Of a stretch of DNA of 39,307 nucleotides, positions 22,443-31,197 are shown one piece after another; the first letter of the stretch is position 1, and each line of letters begins with the position of its first letter. Below the pieces are notes generated by a model. That model was not told where the DNA came from, made no database searches, and saw nothing but the letters and a program-made list of their open reading frames with translations. A program made the position numbers and the translations under genes. This stretch comes from Gammaproteobacteria bacterium HGW-Gammaproteobacteria-3. Lineage in GTDB: Bacteria; Pseudomonadota; Gammaproteobacteria; Methylococcales; Methylomonadaceae. The stretch spans positions 1 to 39,307 of the forward strand of contig PGZD01000022.1 of NCBI GenBank assembly GCA_002843155.1. The letters are read 5' to 3'.

Positions 22443-25343
22443 TTAATTCAGGTTTTGTCTTTTTGTCCGTGGCGGCCAGGCCAATGAAAAATCCTCCCGA
22501 TCCAGAGTCAGATTGGGATTATAAGCCGGGTCATGCAGCAAACTCTCACCCCAGCGGGTTTTCATATAGTCGATTTCCCGAGCAAAACGCGCCTGTTTTT
22601 CCGGGGTATCTTCATATCCGCGCGTCGCCGATTCATAATGATACATCTGGGCATACGGCGTCCAGACGTTCCAGTAACCCTGCTCGCGTATTCGTAGACA
22701 CAGATCGACATCGTTGAAAGCGACGCTCAGATGCGTCTCGTCAAAACCGCCCACTTCGGTATACACCGACTTTCTCAGCACCATGCAGGCGGCGGTTACA
22801 GCCGACAAATTCTGGGTCAGCAACAAGCGGCCGCAAAACCCCGGATTACCTTTAGGGAAATGTTTATGCGAATGCCCAGCCACACCGCCCAAGCCGACAA
22901 TGACGCCGCCATGCTGCAAAGTATCGTTGGGATACCATAATTTAGCGCCGACCGCGCCCACGTCGGGCCTTAATGCCAATGCGGCCATCTCCGTCAGCCA
23001 ATCCGGATTTATCACTTCCAGGTCATTATTCAGCAACGCAAGCAATTCCCCTCGCGCCGTGCTGACCGCCCGATTGTTTAAGGCGGCGTAATTAAAAGGG
23101 CTGTCATCCCGGATCACGGTGATCTTTTCATGCCCTTGCAAGCGTTGCAAATAACGCAAGGTCACAATATCATCGCTGCCATTGTCAATGATAATAATTT
23201 CATACTGCGGATAATCCGTTTTCTCTAAAATACTTTCCACGCAGCGTTTCAATAAAGTGAAGCCGTTGCGCGTCGGCATCACTATGCTGACCAGGGGCGG
23301 TTTATCCGGTAACGCATAGCGCACCCGTAATGCTCCCGGCAAACACTCATGCGCCAATACCTCGGCACAAGCCCCGCGCCGGGACAAAGCCGCCTGCATC
23401 ACGGCCTGCATCGCGTTTTGCGCATAAGGCTTTTCATGTATGCCATTGGCGGTGCTGCCTGCCGCCGCCCGCCAGTGATACAAAATGTGCGGAATATGCA
23501 CAATTTGCCCGGCATCGATTTGCTCGACATAGCGCAGCGCCAGATCATAATCCTGGGCGCCATCGTAGTCGCTGCGAAAACCGCCGAGGTTTCTGACCAA
23601 TCCGGTTTTATAAACGCCCAGATGACAGACAAAATTATGCGACAACAATAAGTCCGGGTTCCAGTCCGGTTTAAAATAAGGCGCGTAACGTTCGCCATTA
23701 TTATCCAATTTGTCCTCATCGGAATAAATCAGGCACACTTCGGGTTTCTGCCTGATAACCTGCGCGATCCGGTACAAAGCATCGGACGCCAGCACATCAT
23801 CATGATCCAGCAAGGCCACATAATCGGCTTCGACCAGATTGAGGGCGCTGTTTGAGGCTGCGGAAATATGGCCGTTGCAATCCCTGAACACTGTTTTGAT
23901 GCGGGCGTCGCGCTGGCCGTAGCGTTGCAGAACCGCTTTGATATGAGGGGCATCCGAACAATCATCGGCAATGCACAGTTCCCAATACGGGTAAACCTGT
24001 GCCAATACCGAGTCGATAGCCGCCTCCAACAGCACTTTCGGCGTGTTATAGACAGGCATCAGCACGGCAATTTTCGGCCATTGCGTCTGCCCGGCAATAT
24101 CGGCCTTGATTGAATCTACAATTTTTTCCGATAAGGTATCGTAACGCTTGACCCACTCGGCATAATTGTTGAATTCCTCGAATTCATCGGGCTTGCGTCG
24201 CCCGGGCCTCGTAAAACGACGCTTCAGCCAACGCATAGCCCGGAACAAAAACTTGCCATGAATCCGGTCCAATACCGCTTGCAATTGATCCTTTTGTATC
24301 CGTAAATGCTGATATTGATGTTGCAGCCGTGCATGGTTTTCTTCCATCTCAACCGTTTTCATCAGGCGCTCGTCCATTGCGTCGGAATCGGCAATCAATG
24401 CGTTATATTTTGCCGCCAACTCATCGATATGCTGTTGCCGGTTATTGTTATGGACGGTCAGTTCATCGATCTTGTCCTGCAATTGCCCGGTATGTTTCTT
24501 TAATTGACTTATATGCGTTTCCAGATGTCCGGTATGATCCTGGGCCAACATCAATTGACGCTCCAAATTGACAATTTTTTCCTGTTTTTGGCCGTAAGTC
24601 GCCAGTGAGGATGCCATCGGTTTAGGTGTCAGCGTCGGCACCCGATGCTTCAACACATCGGCATGGGCCGGAAGGGCTTCGACAACAAACTGATACGCCA
24701 GTGCGTCATCCTTATGAAAGCGCTCAAGCACCTGCGCAGATGCCTCCAGACCCATCGTGGCCAAATGCTCGGCGATGGCTTCATCGGCCATATCATGAAT
24801 CGTGTAGTCAATGTCATAACAGGCAAACCCTGCGTCCATCAGCATATTGATCAGACTGTCACGAGTATAAAAATGCAAATGGGTTTCATCCAGTAACCCC
24901 AAGGTTTCATAATCGAAATGTCCCTGTAGCAATTCCAGCCGAATCGAAGCATGCGCGACATTCGGTACCGAAGCCAGTAAGCGCCCATTCGGCGCCAGAT
25001 AAGGTTTCAGTTTCACCAATACTTGAGCTGGATGCTTCAAATGCTCCAGGACATCGGCACACAAAAGCACATCGAATTTTCTATCCGCCAAGGCAGCGCT
25101 TAGATCCTCGTTATCCAGATCGGCGACCAGCACTTGTTCGCAAAACGCCCTGGCCCGCTCAGCGGCTTCGGGGTCGATCTCGACACCCACCACGCGGCAG
25201 TTTTTTTGCCGCGTTAAAATTTCCGACAAATAGCCAGTGGCGCAACCTAGCTCCAGAACCCGCGAGCCGGGTGCGATTCGCGCCAGCAATTGGGCGTGGG
25301 AGCTGTTGGTTTCTTCCGTGTTAATTGCAAAATCGTATTTCAT
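22443..25343 (-). CDS. SAM methyltransferase fused to two family-2 glycosyltransferase domains
   Basis: A 966-residue multidomain enzyme for surface glycans. Residues 1-225 are a class I SAM methyltransferase (ELGCATGYLS at 31-40, ADVLEHL at 96-102, VPNVAH). Residues about 245-360 form a charged coiled coil. The first GT-A domain (about 424-680) has VLMPVYNTP, DHDD (513-516) and YSDED. The second (about 683-925) has SIVMPTRNG and NNDLEV (772-777). Two GT2 modules suggest a chain-extending or alternating transferase; the methyltransferase may cap or modify the chain. The enzyme has no membrane helices. No other glycan genes are adjacent. The ATG at 25343 places the methyltransferase at the normal distance. 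The acceptor is unknown. Confidence 0.9.
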   Translation of the reverse strand: MKYDFAINTEETNSSHAQLLARIAPGSRVLELGCATGYLSEILTRQKNCRVVGVEIDPEAAERARAFCEQVLVADLDNEDLSAALADRKFDVLLCADVLEHLKHPAQVLVKLKPYLAPNGRLLASVPNVAHASIRLELLQGHFDYETLGLLDETHLHFYTRDSLINMLMDAGFACYDIDYTIHDMADEAIAEHLATMGLEASAQVLERFHKDDALAYQFVVEALPAHADVLKHRVPTLTPKPMASSLATYGQKQEKIVNLERQLMLAQDHTGHLETHISQLKKHTGQLQDKIDELTVHNNNRQQHIDELAAKYNALIADSDAMDERLMKTVEMEENHARLQHQYQHLRIQKDQLQAVLDRIHGKFLFRAMRWLKRRFTRPGRRKPDEFEEFNNYAEWVKRYDTLSEKIVDSIKADIAGQTQWPKIAVLMPVYNTPKVLLEAAIDSVLAQVYPYWELCIADDCSDAPHIKAVLQRYGQRDARIKTVFRDCNGHISAASNSALNLVEADYVALLDHDDVLASDALYRIAQVIRQKPEVCLIYSDEDKLDNNGERYAPYFKPDWNPDLLLSHNFVCHLGVYKTGLVRNLGGFRSDYDGAQDYDLALRYVEQIDAGQIVHIPHILYHWRAAAGSTANGIHEKPYAQNAMQAVMQAALSRRGACAEVLAHECLPGALRVRYALPDKPPLVSIVMPTRNGFTLLKRCVESILEKTDYPQYEIIIIDNGSDDIVTLRYLQRLQGHEKITVIRDDSPFNYAALNNRAVSTARGELLALLNNDLEVINPDWLTEMAALALRPDVGAVGAKLWYPNDTLQHGGVIVGLGGVAGHSHKHFPKGNPGFCGRLLLTQNLSAVTAACMVLRKSVYTEVGGFDETHLSVAFNDVDLCLRIREQGYWNVWTPYAQMYHYESATRGYEDTPEKQARFAREIDYMKTRWGESLLHDPAYNPNLTLDREDFSLAWPPRTKRQNLN

Positions 25344-25439
25344 ACGCAGTAAATATAAGGAGCACTTCGGTAATAAAATAATTGCACGGTATTATACACC
25401 ACTTCCCATAAGGGCCGGATTGATCACGAGGCAGACTTA

Positions 25440-25607
25440 GGTTCTGTTGACGTTTCATCGCAGCCATAAAAGAACCGAGGCAAACGACAGCATCCCCCTG
25501 TAATGGATGGCTTTTTTCTCATAACGGGTGGCGACCCTGCGGTAGTGCTTGAGCTTACCGAACAGGCACTCGACCACATGCCGCTCCTTATAATGCCACC
25601 TAAATCC
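25440..25607 (-). pseudogene. IS5-family transposase, C-terminal remnant
   Basis: On the minus strand, codons from 25592 down to TGA at 25455-25457 read YKERHVVECLFGKLK, then HYRRVATRYEKKA and LSFASVLLWLR. This is the C-terminal end of IS5-group DDE transposases, which carry YKxRxxxExxFxxLKxxRRxATRYxK. The first two thirds of the gene are absent. The sequence beginning GGTTCTGTTGACGTTT at 25440 is probably the right inverted end. No left end was found, so the copy cannot move. Confidence 0.85.
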
Positions 25608-25685
25608 TGCAAACAGGCACTGGAAAAACCATAATAAACCATATAAATCAATGATATAATAATTTTTACAAAGTAATTCCAGGTC

Positions 25686-25952
25686 ATGATTTTAATGAAC
25701 GCACACACCTCACGCCAACCTCAAAAAAAACCTGCCCGCCAACCAACCGGAAAAGTTCATCTGTCAGCAACCCTCAATCATCGGTTGCGCGCACGCATCT
25801 GGCGTAAAGCGCAACGCGCCGGTGTCAGTCGTATCAGCCTGCTGCCGACCCAGTGGGTGGATGTGGACTCCACCGTCGATTCGGTCTGCGATCGCCAGGA
25901 AGGTGCGGCTAAAGGTTATAACCCGAAGAAAAAAGGCGCACTCTCCAGATAA
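25686..25952 (+). pseudogene. IS1380-family transposase, truncated fragment
   Basis: An 88-codon frame whose second half reads WVDVDSTVDSV, then RQEGAAKGYNPKKKGALS. This is the first catalytic-aspartate region of IS1380-type transposases (DxDSTV ... QEGAxKGYNPKK). A complete enzyme continues YHPLLAF and several hundred residues more; here it breaks off after GALS and joins the end of a PepSY-type gene on the other strand. The N-terminal part is also much shorter than in intact copies. It is a dead remnant. Confidence 0.8.
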
Positions 25953-26290
25953 GCGCCGGTTAAACACAGAAAAACCAGCACCAGCGCCAGAATATCAATC
26001 CATATCCATTTCAAATGGCTCCCGAAAAGCGCTTTGCCGGTATGCAGGTCGTGGATCAGTTTTTCCAGGTTGTAAGGCCTGGCGGGCAACTCTTTCAGCA
26101 ATGTGGCTATGTCGCTGTTCACTTGCCAATGCTGTCCTTGGTCTGAACTCATCATAACACCGGCATCTTTATCCACAATCCGCCATCGATCATCGCTCAG
26201 AATCTGCAAACCATGGATATCGCCTGTGTGTATTTGCCGCCAACTGTGATCCGGTTGCCGCCACCATAATCCACCTTTTCCGGCAATCAA
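25916..26290 (-). pseudogene. PepSY-associated membrane protein, truncated by the IS remnant
   Basis: The minus-strand frame contains LEKLIHDLHTGKALFG followed by a membrane helix (WIDILALVLVFLCLTGAYL), the typical C-terminal helix of PepSY-associated membrane proteins. In intact relatives LTGxYL is followed by WW or a basic tail. Here it runs into ESAPFFFGL, which is the IS1380 remnant read backwards, so the 3' end has been replaced near 25948. Upstream the frame is open to a TAA at about 26379, with no ATG; the best start is a TTG at 26290. It may still make a short protein, but I treat it as a broken gene. Confidence 0.65.
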
Positions 26291-26493
26291 AATACCGGAA
26301 TCCGCTAAAAGTTCAGGAATGACGTGAAGTGCGTTGGCGATGCTCGGTAAAAAAAGGTAACGCTGATTGATAACCTTTTACTGAGTCCCCCTTGCAATGC
26401 CATGCTGGATACGGATGTTTGAATAATTCCAGACAAAACGACGGTAATTTTATATCATAGAAAACCCTTAATTCACCCAACAGGCTTCTTTAC

Positions 26494-26973
26494 ATGCAAG
26501 TTACTGACAATACCGCTGTTACCATTCATTATACGCTCACGAATGCGGCGGGCGAGACACTGGACAGCTCGATCGGCGGCGAGGCGCTGGTTTATTTACA
26601 CGGCCAGGGCAATATCATTCCCGGCCTGGAAAAAGCACTGGTCGGCAAAGCTTCCGGCGACAAGCTGAATGTGTCAGTGGCGCCGACCGACGCTTATGGC
26701 GAATACAGCGACGAAAAAATTCAAGCCATTCCGCTGAAAATGTTCGAAGACGTCGATAGCGTGGAAGTCGGTATGCAATTTCATGCCGATATGGGTACAG
26801 GCTCGGATATCGTAACTGTGATCAAAATTGAAGGTGACAAAGTCACCATCGATGCCAATCATCCCTTGGCCGGCGAAGCGCTGAATTTCAATGTGGAAAT
26901 CGTTGACGTCAGAGCCGCCACCGAAGATGAGCTGGCGCACGGTCACGTTCATGGCGCAGGCTGCCATCATTAG
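26494..26973 (+). CDS. slyD: FKBP-type peptidyl-prolyl isomerase, SlyD-like
   Basis: A 159-residue cytosolic folding helper that isomerises proline bonds. The FKBP half shows AVTIHYTLTNAAGETLDSS and the LVYLHGQGNIIPGLEKAL segment (32-50). An insert-in-flap domain lies at about 70-125, and FKBP sequence resumes with GEALNFNVEIVDVR. The short tail has five His and one Cys in the last eleven residues (149-159), a reduced form of the metal-binding tail of E. coli SlyD that delivers nickel to hydrogenases. No hydrogenase or nickel genes are nearby. The ribosome site before the ATG is weak. Confidence 0.92.
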   Translation: MQVTDNTAVTIHYTLTNAAGETLDSSIGGEALVYLHGQGNIIPGLEKALVGKASGDKLNVSVAPTDAYGEYSDEKIQAIPLKMFEDVDSVEVGMQFHADMGTGSDIVTVIKIEGDKVTIDANHPLAGEALNFNVEIVDVRAATEDELAHGHVHGAGCHH

Positions 26974-27074
26974 CCGGTGTTTTGACTGAGTTTTAATAGT
27001 CTCCATGGTAAAAACAACTCATTCTGTCATTACCATGAAGGACATGAAGATAATGAAGCAAAGCGGATGCCGCA

Positions 27075-27806
27075 CTATCTTTGTAATTTGTCCGAAAGCC
27101 CACCGATAAAATCTTTTTTTATCAGCACCAGAAAACACGCGGTGGTCAGTCCGGACGAGGCGAACAGCATACACATCACCATGATTTGATAGCGCGCGGC
27201 GATAAACGGGGAAATGCCGGATAAAATCTGCCCGGTCATCATGCCGGGCAGCGCCACCAGCCCCACCGCGAACAGTGAATTGACGATGGGAATCAGCGCG
27301 GCATGGAACGCAATGGTGCGCGCTTGGTCATAACGCCGGTTTCTTGAGATTTCCGATTCCAGCCGCTCGGCCGCAAGGCTCATGCTGTTCATGGCATTGG
27401 CAAAAATCATACCGCCCAGCGGAATCAGATAACGCGGCTCATACCAGGGTTCAAGCTCGATGACGAAGGCACTGATAATAAACAGCGTACTGCCGCTACC
27501 CAGGGCCATGGCCAAAAAGGCTTTTGTATAAAGTTGTCGGCGATTAGTTTTGATAGAACCCAGGGCAATCCAGCTTGCAATCACAATCATCAGGGCTAAT
27601 ATCGAGACGACCAGTCCGGCTGAGCGCGAAGCAAACAGCGTGCTTAAAAAAAAGCCTACCAGCAAAAGTTGCGCAAGCATTCGAATCAAGGCATAAATGG
27701 CGTTATAAGCATCCAGCCGCCATTTGAAAAGAATGCCGATGACCAACAGCACTGGAATAAACGCCAGAGCAAGGCGGGTCAGCGGTAGGGTTGCAATAGC
27801 GTTCAT
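27075..27806 (-). CDS. fetB: UPF0014/FetB-type ABC permease
   Basis: About 243 residues with about seven membrane helices, matching the UPF0014 (YbbM/FetB) family. E. coli FetB is the membrane part of an iron exporter with the ATPase FetA. Recognisable parts are LIPLGGMIFANAMNSMSLAAERL and ALPGMMTGQILSGISP. The frame is open to 27884, but the ATG at 27806 matches the family start and avoids overlapping the divergent TraB gene at 27824. No ATPase partner gene lies beside it, which is unusual. The substrate is therefore uncertain. Confidence 0.85.
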   Translation of the reverse strand: MNAIATLPLTRLALAFIPVLLVIGILFKWRLDAYNAIYALIRMLAQLLLVGFFLSTLFASRSAGLVVSILALMIVIASWIALGSIKTNRRQLYTKAFLAMALGSGSTLFIISAFVIELEPWYEPRYLIPLGGMIFANAMNSMSLAAERLESEISRNRRYDQARTIAFHAALIPIVNSLFAVGLVALPGMMTGQILSGISPFIAARYQIMVMCMLFASSGLTTACFLVLIKKDFIGGLSDKLQR

Positions 27807-27823
27807 TATTTCAAGGGGACAAT

Positions 27824-28675
27824 ATGCGTCATCTGATTTTACTCTGTTTGTTGATACCGGGAAGTATCTACGCCGAAACTTCATTATGGCGCGTCAGCGA
27901 CAACCACAGCGAGCTGTTTATCGGCGGCACCGTGCATGTGCTGGGCTCTGGCGATTACCCGCTGCCGCCCGAGTTCGGGCAAGCCTATCAACAGGCCGAC
28001 ACCCTGGTGCTGGAAACCGACCTGAGCGCAATGGCAGCGCCTGAGGGACAACTACAATTACTACAGCGCCTGCTGTATAGCGATGGCCGCACCTTGAAAA
28101 CCGTGCTTGACGAGCCAACTTATCAAGCACTGTCGCAGTATAGTGCAAAAGCGGGCTTAGCCATCGAATCATTGCTTTTGTTCAAGCCCCCCATGGTGGT
28201 CATCACCTTGACCCTGCTGGAATTGCAAAAACTGGGTCTGAACGAATCCGGCGTCGATCAGTTTTTCAGCCAGCGGGCACAGGCCGACAGTAAACCGCTG
28301 GCAGGTCTTGAAACGCCGGAACAACAACTGGATACCCTCGAACGCATGGGACAAGGCCATGAAAATGAACTGATTCTGTCCACAATTAAGGATATGCAGA
28401 ACCTGCCCTCGATCATGCACGAATTGAAAGCCGCTTGGCGCAAAGGCGATATGAAGGCGCTGGAAAACATCGGCATTACACCCATGCAAACCGAGTACCC
28501 GGTGTTGTATCAGGACTTACTGGTCAGGCGCAACCAGTCCTGGCTGCCTGAAATCATGGCCATGCTGCTAAGTCCCGAGCGCGAGCTTATTTTGGTGGGC
28601 GCGTTGCATCTGGCAGGAACTGACGGCGTGCTGGAACAATTACGCCGGCGCGGTTATACGGTCGAAAAATACTGA
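27824..28675 (+). CDS. TraB/GumN family protein
   Basis: A 283-residue exported protein with a signal peptide (about 1-17). It carries both conserved family motifs: GGTVHVLG near the N-terminus (His38) and VGALHLAG followed by GVLEQLRRRGYTVE near the C-terminus. The family is thought to have a metalloprotease-like fold related to the erythromycin-esterase/TIKI group; its role in bacteria is poorly known. The ribosome site AGGGGA is at 27814-27819. It is divergent from fetB with only 17 bases between start codons and is followed by lnt after 47 bases, so it is probably cotranscribed with lnt. Confidence 0.9.
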   Translation: MRHLILLCLLIPGSIYAETSLWRVSDNHSELFIGGTVHVLGSGDYPLPPEFGQAYQQADTLVLETDLSAMAAPEGQLQLLQRLLYSDGRTLKTVLDEPTYQALSQYSAKAGLAIESLLLFKPPMVVITLTLLELQKLGLNESGVDQFFSQRAQADSKPLAGLETPEQQLDTLERMGQGHENELILSTIKDMQNLPSIMHELKAAWRKGDMKALENIGITPMQTEYPVLYQDLLVRRNQSWLPEIMAMLLSPERELILVGALHLAGTDGVLEQLRRRGYTVEKY

Positions 28676-28722
28676 ACATCGCGCCTAATCACTTAACCCA
28701 TCGGACAAACCAGAGAAACCCC

Positions 28723-30285
28723 ATGACAGCATTGCCGAGCAAACAAAAATCGCCCTGGCTGTTGCCCGTATTGTCGGGTATTTTCATCGGTACCAGCTAT
28801 ATCCCTTTCCCACCCTGGGCGGCGCTGTTCTGCTTTGTGCCTTTATGGCTGTTCTGGGAACGGCAAAGCAGACTTGGCCCGGTACTGCTGAGCGGATTTT
28901 TAACCACTTTTGTTTACACTTTGATCGGTTTTAACTGGGTGACTTATACCCTGCATGAGTTCGCCCAGGTCAATTGGTTTGTCGCCGCTATCGGCATGGT
29001 GCTGTTTGCCTTGTTCGGGCACCTTTTCGTGCCGGTTGCGGGGCTGTTGTGGTTTTTCGGGCGAAAACTGGGCCGGTGGCCGCAAGAGCTGTCTTTTGCC
29101 GCCATGGCGGTTTTGACGGCCTTGTGCGAATTGAGTCTGCCCATGCTGTTTAAATGGAACTTCGGCTATTCCTGGTATGGCGCCAATATGCCGCTGTACC
29201 AGTGGGCTGAAATTATCGGTTTCAGCGGCCTGAGCATGCTCACTATTTTATTGAACTGGCCGCTGTTGCTGGCCTGGCGCAAACGCCGCGCGCGTTCCGG
29301 CAAACTGATTCCGGCAAGCGTTGCCGTCGTGTTTCTGGGTTTGAATCTGGGCGGTATGGCGCTAAAAAACCGTCTCCCCAAACCGGATGATGCGTTCAAT
29401 ACCCTGCTGGTTCAGGCCAATATCGGCAATATCGAAAAACAAGCACTGGAGCACGGCCGGGGCTTTCAGGGTGAAATTCTACACAAATACGAGGCCGCAA
29501 CGGATCTGGGCTTATCAAGCCATGCGGATCGGAGCGTCGATTTCGTCCTGTGGTCCGAAACCGCGTTTCCGGCCTTGTTAGGCGGCGCTTACAACGACGC
29601 TTATTACGCCCGGACACTTAAGACCTTTCTGCGCGCACGCAACACGGCGTTATTGACCGGCGCCTATGCCAAGGACGAGGACGGGCGCATCACCAACTCC
29701 CTGTTCGCAGTGGATAAAAACGGTAGCGTCACGGAGCCGCATTACAGCAAAACTCTGTTGCTGGCGCTGGGCGAATACATACCTTTCGAACAAACGTTTC
29801 CCTGGCTGCGTACCTTGCTGCCGATGGTCGGCAATTTCGGCGTTGGCCCAGGACCTACGGTATTGCTGAAATTCAATGGTTATAAAATAGGCCCGCAAAT
29901 TTGTTACGAAAGCCTTTTTCCTGAATTTTCCATCGCTCTCGCCGACCTGGGTGCGCAATTCATTGTCAATGTGACCAACGATTCCTGGTACGGAACCTGG
30001 CAGGAACCCTACCAGCACATGTACATGACGCTGGCCCGGGGCGTCGAATTGCGGCGTCCGGTGGTGCGCGTCACCAATACCGGCATTTCCACGGTGGCGC
30101 TGGCATCCGGCGAAGTCCTGCAACAATCGCCGATGAACCAGACCTGGGCGGGATTTTATAACGTGCCGTTCCGCCAGCAACCGAGCCCCACGTTTTATCA
30201 ACAAAATTTTCTTCTGATGCCGACCTTATTGTGGCTTGCCTTGCTCGGGGTACTGGTCTCGGGCTTTTTTTTCAGGCGACGATAA
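28723..30285 (+). CDS. lnt: Apolipoprotein N-acyltransferase
   Basis: A 520-residue inner-membrane enzyme that adds the third acyl chain to the N-terminal cysteine of lipoproteins. The N-terminal half has six or more membrane helices. The periplasmic nitrilase-like domain (about 225-490) carries the catalytic triad: Glu279 in WSETAFP, Lys343 in HYSKTLL and Cys394 in QICYESLFPE. A last helix near the C-terminus ends in FFFRRR. The NFGYSWYG motif is typical of Lnt. Outer-membrane lipoprotein sorting in Gram-negative bacteria needs this step. A bidirectional hairpin follows at 30325. Confidence 0.97.
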   Translation: MTALPSKQKSPWLLPVLSGIFIGTSYIPFPPWAALFCFVPLWLFWERQSRLGPVLLSGFLTTFVYTLIGFNWVTYTLHEFAQVNWFVAAIGMVLFALFGHLFVPVAGLLWFFGRKLGRWPQELSFAAMAVLTALCELSLPMLFKWNFGYSWYGANMPLYQWAEIIGFSGLSMLTILLNWPLLLAWRKRRARSGKLIPASVAVVFLGLNLGGMALKNRLPKPDDAFNTLLVQANIGNIEKQALEHGRGFQGEILHKYEAATDLGLSSHADRSVDFVLWSETAFPALLGGAYNDAYYARTLKTFLRARNTALLTGAYAKDEDGRITNSLFAVDKNGSVTEPHYSKTLLLALGEYIPFEQTFPWLRTLLPMVGNFGVGPGPTVLLKFNGYKIGPQICYESLFPEFSIALADLGAQFIVNVTNDSWYGTWQEPYQHMYMTLARGVELRRPVVRVTNTGISTVALASGEVLQQSPMNQTWAGFYNVPFRQQPSPTFYQQNFLLMPTLLWLALLGVLVSGFFFRRR

Positions 30286-30324
30286 ATATACTTCGCGGAA
30301 ACGGGCGGGATTTGTTATATCAAA

Positions 30325-30346
30325 AAAGGGAGCCGACGCTCCCTTT
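30325..30346 (-). terminator. Terminator between lnt and fabI
   Basis: AAAGGGAGC (30325-30333) and GCTCCCTTT (30338-30346) make a perfect 9-base stem with a CGAC loop. On the minus strand the stem is followed by a run of six T, which makes it a strong terminator for fabI, 22 bases after its stop. On the plus strand the T-run is only three, so it also ends lnt less efficiently. Confidence 0.85.
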
Positions 30347-30368
30347 ATCATTGATCATCGATTGACGG

Positions 30369-31151
30369 TCAATCAGCGGCAAGACCTGCGATATTGTAGC
30401 CGCAATCGACATAAGTTATTTCGCCGGTTATGCCGGAAGCGAGATCCGAGCACAAAAAGGCTGCGGCATTACCGACTTCCTCGATGGTGACATTTTTCTT
30501 TAAGGGCGAAGTGTCGGCGGCCTTGTTCAGCATGGCTTTGAAATTATTGATGCCGGATGCGGCCAGTGTCCGAATCGGGCCGGCCGAAATGGCGTTGACC
30601 CGAATACCTTCCGCGCCCAGGGCCACCGCCATATAGCGCACGTTGGCTTCAAGACTGGCCTTGGCGACGCCCATAACATTGTAATTGGGAATTGCCCGCT
30701 GCGCGCCCAGATAGCTCAAGGTCAGCAGGGCGCCGCTGCGTCCGGCCATCAGGCTCCGGCCGGCTTTAGCCAGGGCGGTAAAGCTGTAGGAACTGATGTC
30801 ATGGGCGATTTGAAAGTTTTCCCGGGTGGTGGCATTGACATAATCGCCATCGAGCGCATCACGGGGTGCATAGGCAACGGAATGGACGATGCAGTCCAAG
30901 CCGTCCCAATGCTGAGCCAGTTTGTCAAACACGGTGTTGATATGCTCATCGCTGCTGACATCACATTCAAGCGTGATGCCGGAACCGCATTGTTCCGCCA
31001 TTTCTTCGACGCGGCTTTGCAGCTTTTCATTCTGAAAGGTAAAAGCCAGTTCGGCGCCTTCGCGGTGCATGGCTTTGGCGATGCCCCAGGCAATGGAACG
31101 GTTACTGGCCAAGCCGACAATCAAGACGCGTTTGCCTTGCATAAAACCCAT
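30369..31151 (-). CDS. fabI: Enoyl-[acyl-carrier-protein] reductase FabI
   Basis: NADH-dependent reductase of the last step of each fatty-acid elongation cycle; 260 residues, about the length of E. coli FabI (262). The cofactor site [16 protein letters not shown], the catalytic Tyr147, Tyr157 and Lys164 ([18 protein letters not shown]) and [13 protein letters not shown] are all present. The ribosome site AGGAGA lies 6 bases before the ATG. Residue 93 is Ala where E. coli has Gly93, a position known for triclosan and diazaborine resistance changes; Ala occurs naturally in some FabI proteins. The gene is divergent from the peptide-transporter operon, with 46 bases between start codons. Confidence 0.97.
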   Translation of the reverse strand: MGFMQGKRVLIVGLASNRSIAWGIAKAMHREGAELAFTFQNEKLQSRVEEMAEQCGSGITLECDVSSDEHINTVFDKLAQHWDGLDCIVHSVAYAPRDALDGDYVNATTRENFQIAHDISSYSFTALAKAGRSLMAGRSGALLTLSYLGAQRAIPNYNVMGVAKASLEANVRYMAVALGAEGIRVNAISAGPIRTLAASGINNFKAMLNKAADTSPLKKNVTIEEVGNAAAFLCSDLASGITGEITYVDCGYNIAGLAAD

Positions 31152-31197
31152 GTTATCTCTCCTGAAGGTTTATTGTTACAATAACTCCTAAGTATCT

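Noticed and set aside
25424-25708. 94-codon minus-strand frame through the IS5 remnant
   Set aside because: It is out of frame with the recognisable transposase residues; the true remnant is in another frame (25455-25592).
27004-27037. CATGGTAA and TTACCATG inverted repeat between slyD and fetB
   Set aside because: Eight-base arms with an 18-base loop and no T-run; too weak to call a terminator for the convergent genes.
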